A stretch of DNA of 24,044 bases from JAAYAN01 sp964437215 (GTDB lineage: Bacteria; Bacteroidota; Ignavibacteria; Ignavibacteriales; Melioribacteraceae): positions 1-24,044 of the forward strand of contig CAYTFZ010000032.1 in NCBI GenBank assembly GCA_964437215.1, in the 5' to 3' direction. Of the stretch, positions 14,313 to 23,800 are shown piece after piece. The translations under genes were made by a program, and so were the position numbers. Numbering within the stretch: position 1 is the stretch's first letter; each line of letters begins with the position of its first letter. The notes below the pieces were generated by a model. The model worked only from the letters and a program-made list of their open reading frames with translations, did no database searches and had not been told where the DNA came from.

Positions 14313-16895
14313 TTAAACCTTCATTCCTTTTATTATCTTTTCAACATTTTCAAGAGCTTCATCAATTTTGTTTATGTCTTTGCCTCCGGCAGTTGCAAGA
14401 TGAGGACGCCCGCCGCCGCCGCCGCCGACAATTTTAGCAGCTTCGCCCACAATTTTACCGGCAGACATATTTTTGCTTTTTATTAAATCATCCGAAACGA
14501 CACAGACTATGCCGACTTTTTCTTCGAATGCAGAAATAAGCACTCCGACCCCGCTTTGGATTTTATTTCTGAGATCATCGCCCATCGATTTCAGTTCATC
14601 CATTCCAGCAGCATCAACTTTCCCTTTAAATACTTTTATTCCTTCAATATCTGCAGGATTTTTAACAATATTATCTATTCCGCCAAGTTTTTCTTTCAAA
14701 TGCAATTCGGCAAGTTCTTTCTCTAATTTTTTCTTTTCTTCAATTAACTGAGAAATCTTTTCGTCTGCCTTCCGGATTTCATTATTCTGTTCGTTAATAT
14801 AATTTTCAACTCCTTCGCCGGTAACAGCTTCAATTCTTCTTACACCGCTTGCAATTGAAGATTCGCTGATAATTTTGAAAAGTCCTATTTGCGAACTGTT
14901 TTTTACGTGTGTACCGCCGCAGAACTCCAAAGTGCAATCGCCGAACTGAACAACATTAACCGAGTCGCCGTATTTATCGCCAAAGAACATCAATGCGCCC
15001 ATTTTTTTAGCCTGCTCAAACGGTGTATTTTTATGATGCTGTAAATCGTAATTCATCCGGATTGAATTGTTAACAATTTTCTCTATTTGCAAAATATCTT
15101 CGTCTTTCAGCTTTTCGAAATGCGTGAAATCAAAACGGAGTCTGTCTGCCCCGACATACGAGCCTGACTGCTGGACGTGAATTCCGAGAATCTGCCGCAA
15201 AGCTCTATGCAGAAAATGAGTTGCGGAATGATTGCGCATTATATTCCATCTGTAATTGCGGTCAACCGAAGCTGTAACCTCGGTACCTATACTTGCAGTG
15301 CTTGCTTTTTCAATTACGTGAATAATGCAGTTTTCAAACTTGTAAAGATTAATTACCGGATATTCTTTCCCGTCGATAATAAGTTTTCCTTTATCCGAAA
15401 CCTGTCCGCCCGATTCGGCATAAAAAGGTGTTTTCTCAAGAATTACAAAAGTATTCGTGTCATCTGTCTTTATTCCGGTAATTTTAGATATTGTTTCAAG
15501 CTCTTCGTGTCCGGTAAAAGTTGTATTAAATCTTTCTGCAAGCTTAAATCCATCAAGACTTTTTTTATCGATAACAACAGCGTTTTGTTTATCTTTAGTA
15601 ACTTTACGCGCTCTTTCACGCTGTTCGTCCATTAAGGTGTTAAAACCGTTTTCATCAATCTGCAGACCTTTTTCTTTAGCAAGAATATTAGTTAAATCGA
15701 CTGGAAAGCCGTAAGTATCGTACAACTTAAAAACATCTGCGCCGGAAATTACTTTTCCGCTGGAAGAAATTATTCTGCCGGAAATCTGTTCGAAAAGATC
15801 GAGACCTCTGTCCAAGGTGGAATTAAAGCTTTCTTCTTCGGCTTTAATGATTTTTTTAACATTATTTTTCTTTTCAACTACTTCAGGAAAAACATTTCCC
15901 ATTGTTTCGCCGAGAACATCGGTAAGTTTATAAAGAAAAGGTTCTTTCAAATTGAGCTTTCTTCCGTATCGGGCAGCGCGGCGTAAAATACGGCGTAAAA
16001 CATATCCGCGTCCTTCATTGCCGGGAGCGGCTCCGTCGGAAATTGCAAAAGTAAGCGTACGGATATGATCGGCAATAACTCGCATCGAAATCTGGTCATC
16101 TTCTTTTTCGTAAGGAATTCCGCTTAATTCGGAAATTTTTTTAATCAGCGGAACAAAAACATCTGTATCGTAATTTGATGATTTATTTTGAATTACCCGG
16201 CAAAGTCTTTCAAAACCCATTCCTGTATCAACATGCTTTTGAGGCAGCTCGGTTAGTGATCCGTCTTTTTCGCGGTTATATTGAATAAAAACGAGGTTCC
16301 ATATTTCAATGCATTCAGGAGAACCTGCATTTACAAGCGATCCATCCTCTTCATTTCCGCTTAAATTAATATGAATTTCGGAGCATGGTCCGCAAGGTCC
16401 GGTATCACCCATTTCCCAAAAATTATCTTTTTCATCAAAACGCAAAATATGAGCCGGATTGATATCTGTTTTATCTTTCCAAAGATTAAATGCTTCGTCA
16501 TCCGTGCGGTAAACAGTAACCCATAATTTGTTTTTCGGAAGTTTTATAACCTCGGTAAGAAACTCCCAAGCCCAGATAATTGCTTCTTGTTTATAGTAAT
16601 CACCAAATGACCAATTCCCGAGCATTTCAAAAAATGTGTGATGATAAGTGTCGTAACCTACTTCTTCAAGATCGTTATGTTTTCCGCTGACCCTGATGCA
16701 CTTTTGCGTATCGGCAGCACGTTTGTAACTGCGCGAACCGGTTCCAAGAAAAACATCTTTGAACTGATTCATTCCTGCATTTATAAATAATAAAGTAGGA
16801 TCGTCGTAAGGCACAACCGGCGAGCTTGATACAATTTTATGTTCTTTACTTTCAAAAAAATCAAGAAATTTCCTGCGTATTTCAGATGAAGTCAT
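14313..16895 (-). CDS. alaS: Alanine--tRNA ligase
   Basis: 860-residue cytoplasmic enzyme that charges tRNA-Ala and edits mischarged Ser/Gly. The N-terminal class II catalytic domain begins EIRRKFLDFFESKEHKIV and includes PTLLFINAGMNQFKDVFLG and WEMGDTGPCGPCSEIH. The editing domain carries the zinc-site motifs HSATH (556-560) and CGGTH (659-663). A coiled region (about 700-745) leads to the C-Ala domain with GGGGGGRPHLATAGG near the end. It is slightly shorter than the E. coli enzyme (876) and complete. The start has AGGGAA upstream, and a TAATTTTG -7-like box lies 31 bases before the ATG. It is divergent from the GNAT gene and convergent with nqrM. It appears monocistronic. Confidence 0.98.
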   Translation of the reverse strand: MTSSEIRRKFLDFFESKEHKIVSSSPVVPYDDPTLLFINAGMNQFKDVFLGTGSRSYKRAADTQKCIRVSGKHNDLEEVGYDTYHHTFFEMLGNWSFGDYYKQEAIIWAWEFLTEVIKLPKNKLWVTVYRTDDEAFNLWKDKTDINPAHILRFDEKDNFWEMGDTGPCGPCSEIHINLSGNEEDGSLVNAGSPECIEIWNLVFIQYNREKDGSLTELPQKHVDTGMGFERLCRVIQNKSSNYDTDVFVPLIKKISELSGIPYEKEDDQISMRVIADHIRTLTFAISDGAAPGNEGRGYVLRRILRRAARYGRKLNLKEPFLYKLTDVLGETMGNVFPEVVEKKNNVKKIIKAEEESFNSTLDRGLDLFEQISGRIISSSGKVISGADVFKLYDTYGFPVDLTNILAKEKGLQIDENGFNTLMDEQRERARKVTKDKQNAVVIDKKSLDGFKLAERFNTTFTGHEELETISKITGIKTDDTNTFVILEKTPFYAESGGQVSDKGKLIIDGKEYPVINLYKFENCIIHVIEKASTASIGTEVTASVDRNYRWNIMRNHSATHFLHRALRQILGIHVQQSGSYVGADRLRFDFTHFEKLKDEDILQIEKIVNNSIRMNYDLQHHKNTPFEQAKKMGALMFFGDKYGDSVNVVQFGDCTLEFCGGTHVKNSSQIGLFKIISESSIASGVRRIEAVTGEGVENYINEQNNEIRKADEKISQLIEEKKKLEKELAELHLKEKLGGIDNIVKNPADIEGIKVFKGKVDAAGMDELKSMGDDLRNKIQSGVGVLISAFEEKVGIVCVVSDDLIKSKNMSAGKIVGEAAKIVGGGGGGRPHLATAGGKDINKIDEALENVEKIIKGMKV

Positions 16896-16925
16896 AATTT
16901 TCCCTAATTAAAAAATTTAATTGTG

Positions 16926-16933
16926 CAAAATTA
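16926..16933 (-). promoter_or_regulatory. Predicted -7 box of alaS
   Basis: Reads TAATTTTG on the minus strand, an exact match to the Bacteroidota -7 consensus TAnnTTTG, 31 bases upstream of the alaS ATG. No clear TTG is found at the -33 position, so the call rests on the -7 box and its placement. Confidence 0.45.
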
Positions 16934-17064
16934 GTCAGTATTTACGAGAAAATGAAATAATTACTGAATATTTGCAATAAAAACGAATAACAAAATTGCA
17001 GTATTTGAAAGCAGGAATAAAATTAAAAACAAATATGAAAATGTATTTTTAACAGCATTTTCGC

Positions 17065-17072
17065 TAACTTTG
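17065..17072 (+). promoter_or_regulatory. Predicted -7 box of the GNAT gene
   Basis: TAACTTTG matches TAnnTTTG exactly and lies 31 bases before the ATG at 17104, the same distance as on the alaS side of this divergent region. No good -33 element is visible. Confidence 0.4.
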
Positions 17073-17103
17073 CAAATTAAATAAGCATTTAGGTACAATT
17101 ATT

Positions 17104-17583
17104 ATGAAAACTGCTAAACCAGAAATAAAATTCCGAAACCTCAGAAAAGATGAAGTAACCCTAATGACAGATTATCGGATAGAATTTTTAAAAGAATTGC
17201 AGGGCGCACAATCCGCCGAAAAAGAACAAATGCTTCGGAAAGAGCTTATAAGCTACTTCGAAAAATCATTATCCGATGGCATCTACATTGCTATTGTTGC
17301 GGAGATTGACGGAAATCCGGCAGGTTTCGGCGGGATGGTAATTCAGCAGATTCCAGGCAATTTTAATTTAATCAGCGGACGCGAAGGTTATATTTTAAGC
17401 ATGTACACTTTACCGGGATTTCGAAAGATGGGAATAGCTGGCGGAATTGTAGACAGGCTTGTAAAAAAAGGCAGGGAACTTGGACTGGGCAAGATATACC
17501 TGCATGCTTCTAAAGAGGGTTTCCCAATTTATAAAAAATACGGATTTAAAGAGCCTGATATGCCGGTCTTGGAAATAAAGTAA
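17104..17583 (+). CDS. GNAT-family N-acetyltransferase
   Basis: 159-residue cytoplasmic GNAT-fold protein. Family features are the N-terminal FRNLRKDEVTLM, the central strand YIAIVAEIDGNPAGFGGMVI and motif A, ILSMYTLPGFRKMGIAGG, where R107-K-M-G-I-A112 is the acetyl-CoA pyrophosphate-binding loop. Motif B, LGKIYLHASKEGFPIYKKYGFKE, follows and ends in the usual PDMPVLEI. By family it transfers an acyl group from acyl-CoA to an amine, but the substrate cannot be told from sequence. The ATG start has only a weak site (AGGT about ten bases upstream). It stands alone between alaS and the efflux operon. Nothing is odd in length or composition. Confidence 0.9.
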   Translation: MKTAKPEIKFRNLRKDEVTLMTDYRIEFLKELQGAQSAEKEQMLRKELISYFEKSLSDGIYIAIVAEIDGNPAGFGGMVIQQIPGNFNLISGREGYILSMYTLPGFRKMGIAGGIVDRLVKKGRELGLGKIYLHASKEGFPIYKKYGFKEPDMPVLEIK

Positions 17584-17715
17584 ATCTGTTTTAAAGGCAG
17601 CAACATAGAATTTATTCGGGAAAATCCCTCTTATTATTATCTGCAATAAAAAGTAAACAGAAAATCAAAATCTTTATCTTTTGATAAAAAAACTGGTAAA
17701 ATAAATCGCCAAAAA

Positions 17716-17733
17716 ACAAATCGCTTGATTTGT
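17716..17733. promoter_or_regulatory. Palindrome over the -33 region of the TetR promoter
   Basis: ACAAATC (17716-17722) and GATTTGT (17727-17733) form a perfect 7-bp inverted repeat around GCTT. It overlaps the TTG of the predicted promoter and is a candidate operator. Confidence 0.4.
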
Positions 17734-17755
17734 AAATAGAAATGATATAATTTTG
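17725..17755 (+). promoter_or_regulatory. Predicted promoter of the TetR-efflux operon
   Basis: TTG (17725-17727), a 20-base spacer and TAATTTTG (17748-17755), fitting the Bacteroidota consensus TTG-N20-TAnnTTTG. It lies about 48 bp before the TetR start codon and is flanked by two palindromes. Confidence 0.6.
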
Positions 17756-17764
17756 AACATCAAA

Positions 17765-17777
17765 TGACTAATAGTCA
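17765..17777. promoter_or_regulatory. TetR operator candidate at the transcription start
   Basis: TGACTA-A-TAGTCA is a perfect 13-bp palindrome beginning ten bases after the predicted -7 box, so it overlaps the expected +1. TetR repressors commonly bind such a site in front of their own gene, blocking the whole efflux operon until a ligand releases them. Confidence 0.55.
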
Positions 17778-17803
17778 GTAAATAAATACAAGTATAGGTG
17801 GTT

Positions 17804-18445
17804 ATGGGAACAACTGAAAGAAGAGAGCGGGAAAAAGAGCAAAGGCGGAATGAGATAATAAATTCTGCCGAAAGAGTGTTCTTTTCGAAAGGAATTGAAA
17901 ACTCTACAATGGATGAAATTGCCGAAGATGCCGAGTTGAGCAAGGGAACTCTTTATCTTTATTTCAAAAGCAAGGAAGAGCTTTTTCATGCAATTTGCAG
18001 CAGAGCCGGAAAAAAACTTTTAGGGATGTTTGAGGAAAGCATAAAGGACAAAAAAAGCGGTTTGTTAAAAGTTAAAAGCATAGGACAGGCTTTTTACGAC
18101 TTTTCGCAGATTTACCCTGAATATTACGAAGTAATAAAGCGGGCCGATTCGATGAAAGTTTGCGATTGCGAAAATTTGCACGAAGCAAAAAAAGCAAAAG
18201 AGCAAGGTGAAGAAACATTAGGACTCTTAAAAAAATGCGTAAACGAAGGAATAAACGACGGAAGCATTCGTTCCGAACTCGATACGGAAATTACTTCTAT
18301 TATGCTTTACGGTATGAGTAAAGGGGTTATTCAGATTATGAATGAAGTAATACCGGAAACCGGTATGCCGCTTATCCAGGATAAAAAGCTTTTTATAGAA
18401 TCGTTTTTCGAATTTGCCGGTTACGGTCTTAATAATCAGAAGTAA
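17804..18445 (+). CDS. TetR/AcrR-family transcriptional repressor of the efflux operon
   Basis: 213 residues from the ATG at 17804, which has AGGTGG just upstream; an earlier GTG at 17798 overlaps that site. The N-terminal DNA-binding domain (about 12-58) is classic TetR: RRNEIINSAERVFFSKGIENSTMDEIAEDAELSKGT followed by LYLYFKSKEELF. The long helical C-terminal region should form the ligand-binding and dimerisation domain; it includes a Cys-containing segment (KVCDCENL) of unknown meaning. It is first in the operon, with the outer-membrane channel starting 31 bp after its stop. Autoregulation through the palindromes at 17716-17733 and 17765-17777 is inferred. The ligand is unknown, probably a substrate of the pump. 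Confidence 0.92.
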   Translation: MGTTERREREKEQRRNEIINSAERVFFSKGIENSTMDEIAEDAELSKGTLYLYFKSKEELFHAICSRAGKKLLGMFEESIKDKKSGLLKVKSIGQAFYDFSQIYPEYYEVIKRADSMKVCDCENLHEAKKAKEQGEETLGLLKKCVNEGINDGSIRSELDTEITSIMLYGMSKGVIQIMNEVIPETGMPLIQDKKLFIESFFEFAGYGLNNQK

Positions 18446-18476
18446 CGTTTTAAAATTTGAAATTTTAAGGGATTAT

Positions 18477-19835
18477 ATGAAATCAATAGTTTATTTATTT
18501 TTACTTACTTTAATTCTTCCTGCACAGGGAAGAATTTTGGATAACTATGTAAAAACCGCTTTAGAAAGCAATCTGGCATTAAAACAAAAAAAATTCTCTT
18601 ACGAAAAAAGCCTTGCATCTCTTTCCGAAGCCCGCGGTATGTTTTTCCCTTCTGTGAATCTGGAGGCACGATATACACAAGCCGGCGGAGGGCGCAAGAT
18701 TGATATTCCGGTAGGGGATTTGGTTAATCCGGTTTACAGAGCGTTAAACCAGATAACAGGTACCAACTCATTTCCGACGGATATACCGAATCAGACGACA
18801 AATTTTTTACGGGAAAAAGAACACGAAACAAAACTTGAAATGATTCAGCCTTTGTTTAATCCTGCAATATATTACAATTATAAGGCAAAATCCGATTTAA
18901 CTGAAGTTTATAAAGCTGAAAGGGATGCGTTTGCAAGAAATCTTACAGCCGAAGTGAAGACAGCTTATTTCAATTATCTTAAAACGGTTGAGATAAAAAA
19001 ACTTTTGATCTCGGCAGAAGAATTGGTAAAAGAAAATCTTCGCGTAAGCGAAAGTCTTTTTAAAAACGGGAAAGTAACAAAAGATGCAGTTTACAAAGCC
19101 GAGGCGGAATTGAGTAAGATTATTCAACAGCAAAGCGAATCCGAAAAAAACAGCAATCTGGCTAAAGCTTATTTGAATTTTTTAATGAACAGAGATTTAG
19201 AAGAGGAAATTTTAACTGACGACAATTCCTATGAAGAAGAGCAGATGTTCGGTGAATTTGAAGAACTTGAAAAAAATGCAGTGTTAAGCCGCGAAGAATT
19301 ATCTGCCTTAAATATGGCAATTCAGGCATCGGATAATGGTATTGGTGCTTCAAAATCATCGTATTATCCGGCAATATCGCTTGTTTTTGATTACGGATTT
19401 CAGGGAGAAGAATACAAGTTTACTGATAAAGATGATTACTGGATGGCTTCGGTAGTTATGCAGTGGAATATTTTCCGCGGATTGAGCGATAAAGCAAAAA
19501 CCGAACAAAGTAAAATTTCGAAGATGGAAATTGAAATGCAGAAAGCAGAAGCAGAAAATAAAATAAAACTGCAGGTCCGTGAAGCTTATTATAATTTAAT
19601 TGTTGCTAAAGAGGCTGTAACAACAACTTCAAAAAGACAGCGGAGTTCCGAGTTATCATTTAAAATAATAGAGCAGAAGTATTCCGAAGGGATGTCCCCT
19701 CAAATTGAATTTCTGGATGCACGAAATACCTTAACACAATCGCAAATTGAAGCTTCGGTAGCAAAATTCGATTACCGGATTAAAATGGCTCAGCTGGAAT
19801 ATGCAGCGGCAATATTAAAACTGGAGTTAGAATAA
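18477..19835 (+). CDS. TolC-family outer-membrane efflux channel
   Basis: 452 residues from the ATG at 18477, which has AAGGGA seven bases upstream; an earlier in-frame ATG inside the TetR gene has no such site. Residues 1-18 are a Sec signal (SIVYLFLLTLILPAQG). The rest shows the duplicated TolC/OEP pattern of long alpha-helical hairpins rich in Ala, Glu, Lys and Leu, with landmarks AYFNYLKTVEIKKLL, ESLFKNGKVTKDAVYKAEAEL, the second repeat QVREAYYNLIVAKEAV, and EGMSPQIEFLDARNTLTQSQI. It should form the trimeric outer-membrane duct of a tripartite pump with the adaptor and RND protein encoded next. Two bases separate its stop from the next possible start. Confidence 0.93.
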   Translation: MKSIVYLFLLTLILPAQGRILDNYVKTALESNLALKQKKFSYEKSLASLSEARGMFFPSVNLEARYTQAGGGRKIDIPVGDLVNPVYRALNQITGTNSFPTDIPNQTTNFLREKEHETKLEMIQPLFNPAIYYNYKAKSDLTEVYKAERDAFARNLTAEVKTAYFNYLKTVEIKKLLISAEELVKENLRVSESLFKNGKVTKDAVYKAEAELSKIIQQQSESEKNSNLAKAYLNFLMNRDLEEEILTDDNSYEEEQMFGEFEELEKNAVLSREELSALNMAIQASDNGIGASKSSYYPAISLVFDYGFQGEEYKFTDKDDYWMASVVMQWNIFRGLSDKAKTEQSKISKMEIEMQKAEAENKIKLQVREAYYNLIVAKEAVTTTSKRQRSSELSFKIIEQKYSEGMSPQIEFLDARNTLTQSQIEASVAKFDYRIKMAQLEYAAAILKLELE

Positions 19836-19849
19836 AAATGGAGAAATAT

Positions 19850-20881
19850 ATGAAAAAGTTCTTTTTAGGCATTTTTACAATTTTGCTTTTAACATCGTGC
19901 AATAAAGAAAAACCGGATGAAAGCAGCAAAGCGATTATCCCGGTAAAAACTGTTAAAGTAGTTAACGAATACATAATGCCGGTAATAGAAACAAGCGGAA
20001 AAGTACAGTCGGAAAATGAAATGAAGCTTTCCTTTAAAACCGGCGGCTTAATTAAAACAATATATGTTCAAGAAGGTGATGCTGTAAAAGCAGGACAGGT
20101 TTTAGCTGAGCTTGATCTTTCGGAAATAAGCGCACAGGTTAACCAAGCACGCCGCGGACTGGAAAAGGCAAAAAGAGATTATTCGCGTGCCGAAAATCTT
20201 TACGGGGACAGTGTTGCAACACTTGAACAGCTTCAAAACGCCGAAACAGCTCTTTCGGTAGCACAATCGAATCTTGAGATAGCAGAATTTAATTTGAAAT
20301 ATTCAAAAATTACGGCTCCTTCATCCGGGGTAATTCTTAAAAAACTTGCTGAAATAAACGAGCTTGTTTCTAACGGTTTCCCGATATTTTTGTTCGGCAA
20401 TACAAACGGCAATTTTGTAATTAAGGCCGGCGTTACAGATAAAGATATTGTGAGGATTTCTGTTAATGATAAAGCCGAAATTAAACTTGATGCTTATCCG
20501 AACATAGTTTTCAGCGGAGTTGTAAAAAAAACCGGACAATTTGCTGATCCATACAGCGGTACTTACGAAATTGAAATATCAATAAATTCAAAAGGTTATA
20601 AGTTGATTTCGGGATTTGTTGCCGAGATAAAAATATTTTCTTCGCAAAAACAAAAAGCAGGCAGAATTCCGGTAGAATCGTTAAAGGATGCAAATAAAAA
20701 TAAAGGATTCATTTTTAAGGTTAAGGATAGCGACGGAGGTGTTGAAAAACTTGAAGTGGAAATTTGCGGGATTAGAAACGACGCAATTTATATTTGCTCC
20801 GGAATCAAGGAAAATGAAGAAATAATTACCGAAGGCGCGGCTTATCTTAATACGGATTCAAAAGTTAAAGTAATTAATTAA
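19850..20881 (+). CDS. RND efflux periplasmic adaptor lipoprotein (HlyD/MFP family)
   Basis: 343 residues from the ATG at 19850, preceded by GGAG six bases upstream; an alternative ATG at 19838 lacks a ribosome-binding site and would add four residues. The signal ends in the lipobox LLTSC, so the mature protein is lipid-anchored through C17. Order of domains: a lipoyl/barrel-sandwich half (LSFKTGGLIKTIYVQEGDAVKAGQVLAEL), an alpha-helical coiled-coil hairpin (about 90-145, NQARRGLEKAKRDYSRAENL and ETALSVAQSNLEIAEF), the second lipoyl half (YSKITAPSSGVILKK), then beta-barrel and membrane-proximal regions. It bridges the TolC-like channel and the RND pump. It is typical in length and complete. 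Confidence 0.93.
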   Translation: MKKFFLGIFTILLLTSCNKEKPDESSKAIIPVKTVKVVNEYIMPVIETSGKVQSENEMKLSFKTGGLIKTIYVQEGDAVKAGQVLAELDLSEISAQVNQARRGLEKAKRDYSRAENLYGDSVATLEQLQNAETALSVAQSNLEIAEFNLKYSKITAPSSGVILKKLAEINELVSNGFPIFLFGNTNGNFVIKAGVTDKDIVRISVNDKAEIKLDAYPNIVFSGVVKKTGQFADPYSGTYEIEISINSKGYKLISGFVAEIKIFSSQKQKAGRIPVESLKDANKNKGFIFKVKDSDGGVEKLEVEICGIRNDAIYICSGIKENEEIITEGAAYLNTDSKVKVIN

Positions 20882-20894
20882 AAGCGGAACAAAA

Positions 20895-23800
20895 ATGAAT
20901 CTTCCAAAATATGCAATAGAAAATCATCAGTTTACAATAATTATTACAGTATTACTGATTTTAATGGGTGTTGTTTCTTATGTTACAATGCCCCGTTCCG
21001 AAGATCCGCAGGTAACAGAAGCTGGAGCGAGCGTTCTTGTAGTGTTTCCCGGCGCAAATCCAATAGATATTGAACAGCTTATTGTTGATCCTGTTGAGGA
21101 AGTATTAAACGAATTGGAGGAAGTAAAAACCATCCGTTCGGGTGCCAGGGACGGATATGCCACAATTGAAGTTGAATTTGAATCGGGAGCTGACCCCGAT
21201 GATAAATATTCGGATGTAGTTCAAAAAGTGAACAGCATACGTAATAAACTGCCCGAACAAATTTTAGATCTGGAAATATTAAAATGGAGCGTATCGGATG
21301 TTTGCATTTTTCAATTTGCTCTTATTTCGGATAAAGCGGATTATTTTTCTCTGCAAAAAGAAGCCGAGCGGCTCGAAAAACTTATTGAAGTAGTTCCCGG
21401 GGTAAAAAAAGCGGAGGTTGAAGCTTATCCCGAAAGGGAAGTGCGGATTTCGGCAGATTTAATGAAAATGAAAGAAATGGGAATTTCGTTTAACAGTGTA
21501 GCAAATTCAGTTTTAGCAAGCAACCAAAATATTCCCGGAGGGAATATTGATATAGGAGGTAAGAAATTTAATATCCTAACCAGCGGTTCTTTCAATTCTA
21601 TTGATGAATTACGAAACACAATAATTAAAGCTAATAACGGACGAATTGTTTTTCTGAAAGATATTGCCGATGTAAATTTTGCTTACGCCGATAATAAATA
21701 CCGCGCAAGGTTTAACGGACAAAAAGCTGTTTATATTAAAGTTGAGCAAAAAGAACGGACTAACATTTTTGATATAGCAGAAGGAGTAAAACAAAAAACC
21801 GAAATATTTAAAGAAAAACTTCCGGAAGAAATGAAGCTTGAAATAATATTCGACCAATCGGAAAGTGTTAATACGCGTATGGGAGATTTTTTCGGAAACC
21901 TGTGGCAGGGACTTCTTCTTGTAGGAATTGTAATGTTTTTTGCCGTTAATTTCCGTTCGGCTATGGTTGTGATGCTGGCAATTCCGACATCAATTTTTAT
22001 CGGAATAGGTTTTGTAGATTTAAGCGGTTACGGAATTGAACAAATGACTATTGCCGGACTGGTTATAGCATTGGGAATGCTTGTAGATAATTCCATAGTT
22101 GTAACACAGAATATTTCGAGATTTATGAAATTGGGATACAGCCCGAAGGAAGCAGCCATAAAAGGCACTTCGCAAATAGGTTGGGCGGTTGTTAACTCTA
22201 CAATTACAACTTTGCTGGCATTTGTACCAATTATTATGATGCAGAATATTACAGGCGAATTTATCCGCAGTATGCCTGTAACTGTTGTATTTACATTATC
22301 GGCCTCGTTATTAATTGCGCTTACTTTAACGCCGTACATAACAAGCAAATTTGTAAAACCGGGGGACAAGGACGAAAACAACCGTTTCAGAAACTGGATG
22401 GACAGATTTATTGAAGGCAAATACGGAGGTGCATTAAAATATTCAATTGAAAATCCGAAGAGAATATTAATTTACGCTTTTTCAGTTTTGATTCTAAGTA
22501 TTGTAATATTTCAGTTTGTAGGAATCAGCTTTTTTCCGAAAGCCGAAAAACCAATGTTTTTAGTTAATATAGATGCTCCGGACGGTACGAGTATCGATAA
22601 AACAGAGAGTATTACGTATTTTGTGGAAAAAATTCTGAAAGAAGAACCGCTGATAAAAAATTATACAGTAAATACCGGTCATGGAAATCCACGGATATAT
22701 TATAATGTTTTCCCGAAACGCGAAGCCGAAAATCATTCTCAGTTTTTAGTGAATCTGAATGAAAGCAGTTTGGGCGAACAACAAAATCTTATTTTCCGTC
22801 TGCGCGAAATATTTAAGGAATATCCTGGGGCAAAAATAGGTGTTAAAGAATTGGAACAAGGCCCTCCAATTTCTGCGCCTATCGAAATAAAACTAATTGG
22901 CGATGACTTAAAGGAACTGGAAAAAGTTGCAAACGATACAGAAAAAATATTCAGGAAAACAAAAGGAGTTATAAATATTAATAATCCGCTTACAACATCG
23001 AAGACGGATTTGCACGTTAATATCAATAAAGCGAAAGCAGCAATGTATGGTGTGCCTTTAGCGGAAATTGATAAAACCGTACGGGCTGCTATTGCCGGAA
23101 TGCCGGTGTCGGAATTCAGGGACAACGAAGGAAAAGAATATAAAATTATTATGAAACTCGACGTTAACGAAAAACCAGTTGTTGATGATTTCAATAAAAT
23201 ATTTGTATCATCGTTTGCCGGAACGCAGATTCCGCTTAATCAGCTTGCTTCAATTGAATTTAAAGCTTCGCCGATGATAATAAATCACTTTAATCTTCAA
23301 AGAAATGTTTCGGTAACTGCTGATGTAAACAGCACTACAACAGTAGATTTAGCAACAAAAGAAATAATCTCGGAATTGGAAAAATACGAAATGCCGAAAA
23401 ATATGAGTTTTTATATCGGCGGCGAAAAGGAGCAGCAGGAAGAATCTTTTGGCGGTATGATGCAGGCTGTAATTATTGCAATTGTGGGAATTTTCGGAGT
23501 GCTTGTTTTACAGTTTAAATCCTACAGCCAGCCTTGGATAGTATTTACTGCAATTCCACTTGCAATTATCGGGGCTGTTTTAGGTTTATTTCTTACAGGA
23601 AACAGTTTTTCCTTTGCAGCTTTTATCGGACTTACAAGTCTTGTAGGAATAGTCGTAAATAATTCAATTATACTTGTTGATTATACAAATCAGCTGAGGC
23701 AGGAAGGCACAGATTTAATGGAAGCTCTTATAGAAGCCGGAAAAACAAGATTTACTCCTATTATACTTACAACCAGCACAACAATAGGGGGGCTTTTACC

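Noticed and set aside
14401..14427. GC-rich triplet run (CCGCCG...) as a repeat element
   Set aside because: It encodes the conserved poly-Gly loop of the AlaRS C-terminal domain and needs no other explanation.
15177..15635. 152-residue open frame opposite alaS
   Set aside because: It lies wholly within the well-supported alaS gene, has Cys/Phe/Ser-rich antisense composition, and shows no domain.
17664..17688. AT-rich hairpins after the GNAT gene as a terminator
   Set aside because: The stems are short and almost all A-T, and no T-run follows on the plus strand.
17674..17989. Two overlapping minus-strand open frames at the TetR promoter
   Set aside because: They overlap the conserved TetR DNA-binding domain on the other strand, and they have no motif.
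22028..22420. 130-residue open frame opposite the RND pump gene
   Set aside because: Antisense shadow of a conserved coding region with no ribosome-binding site or domain.
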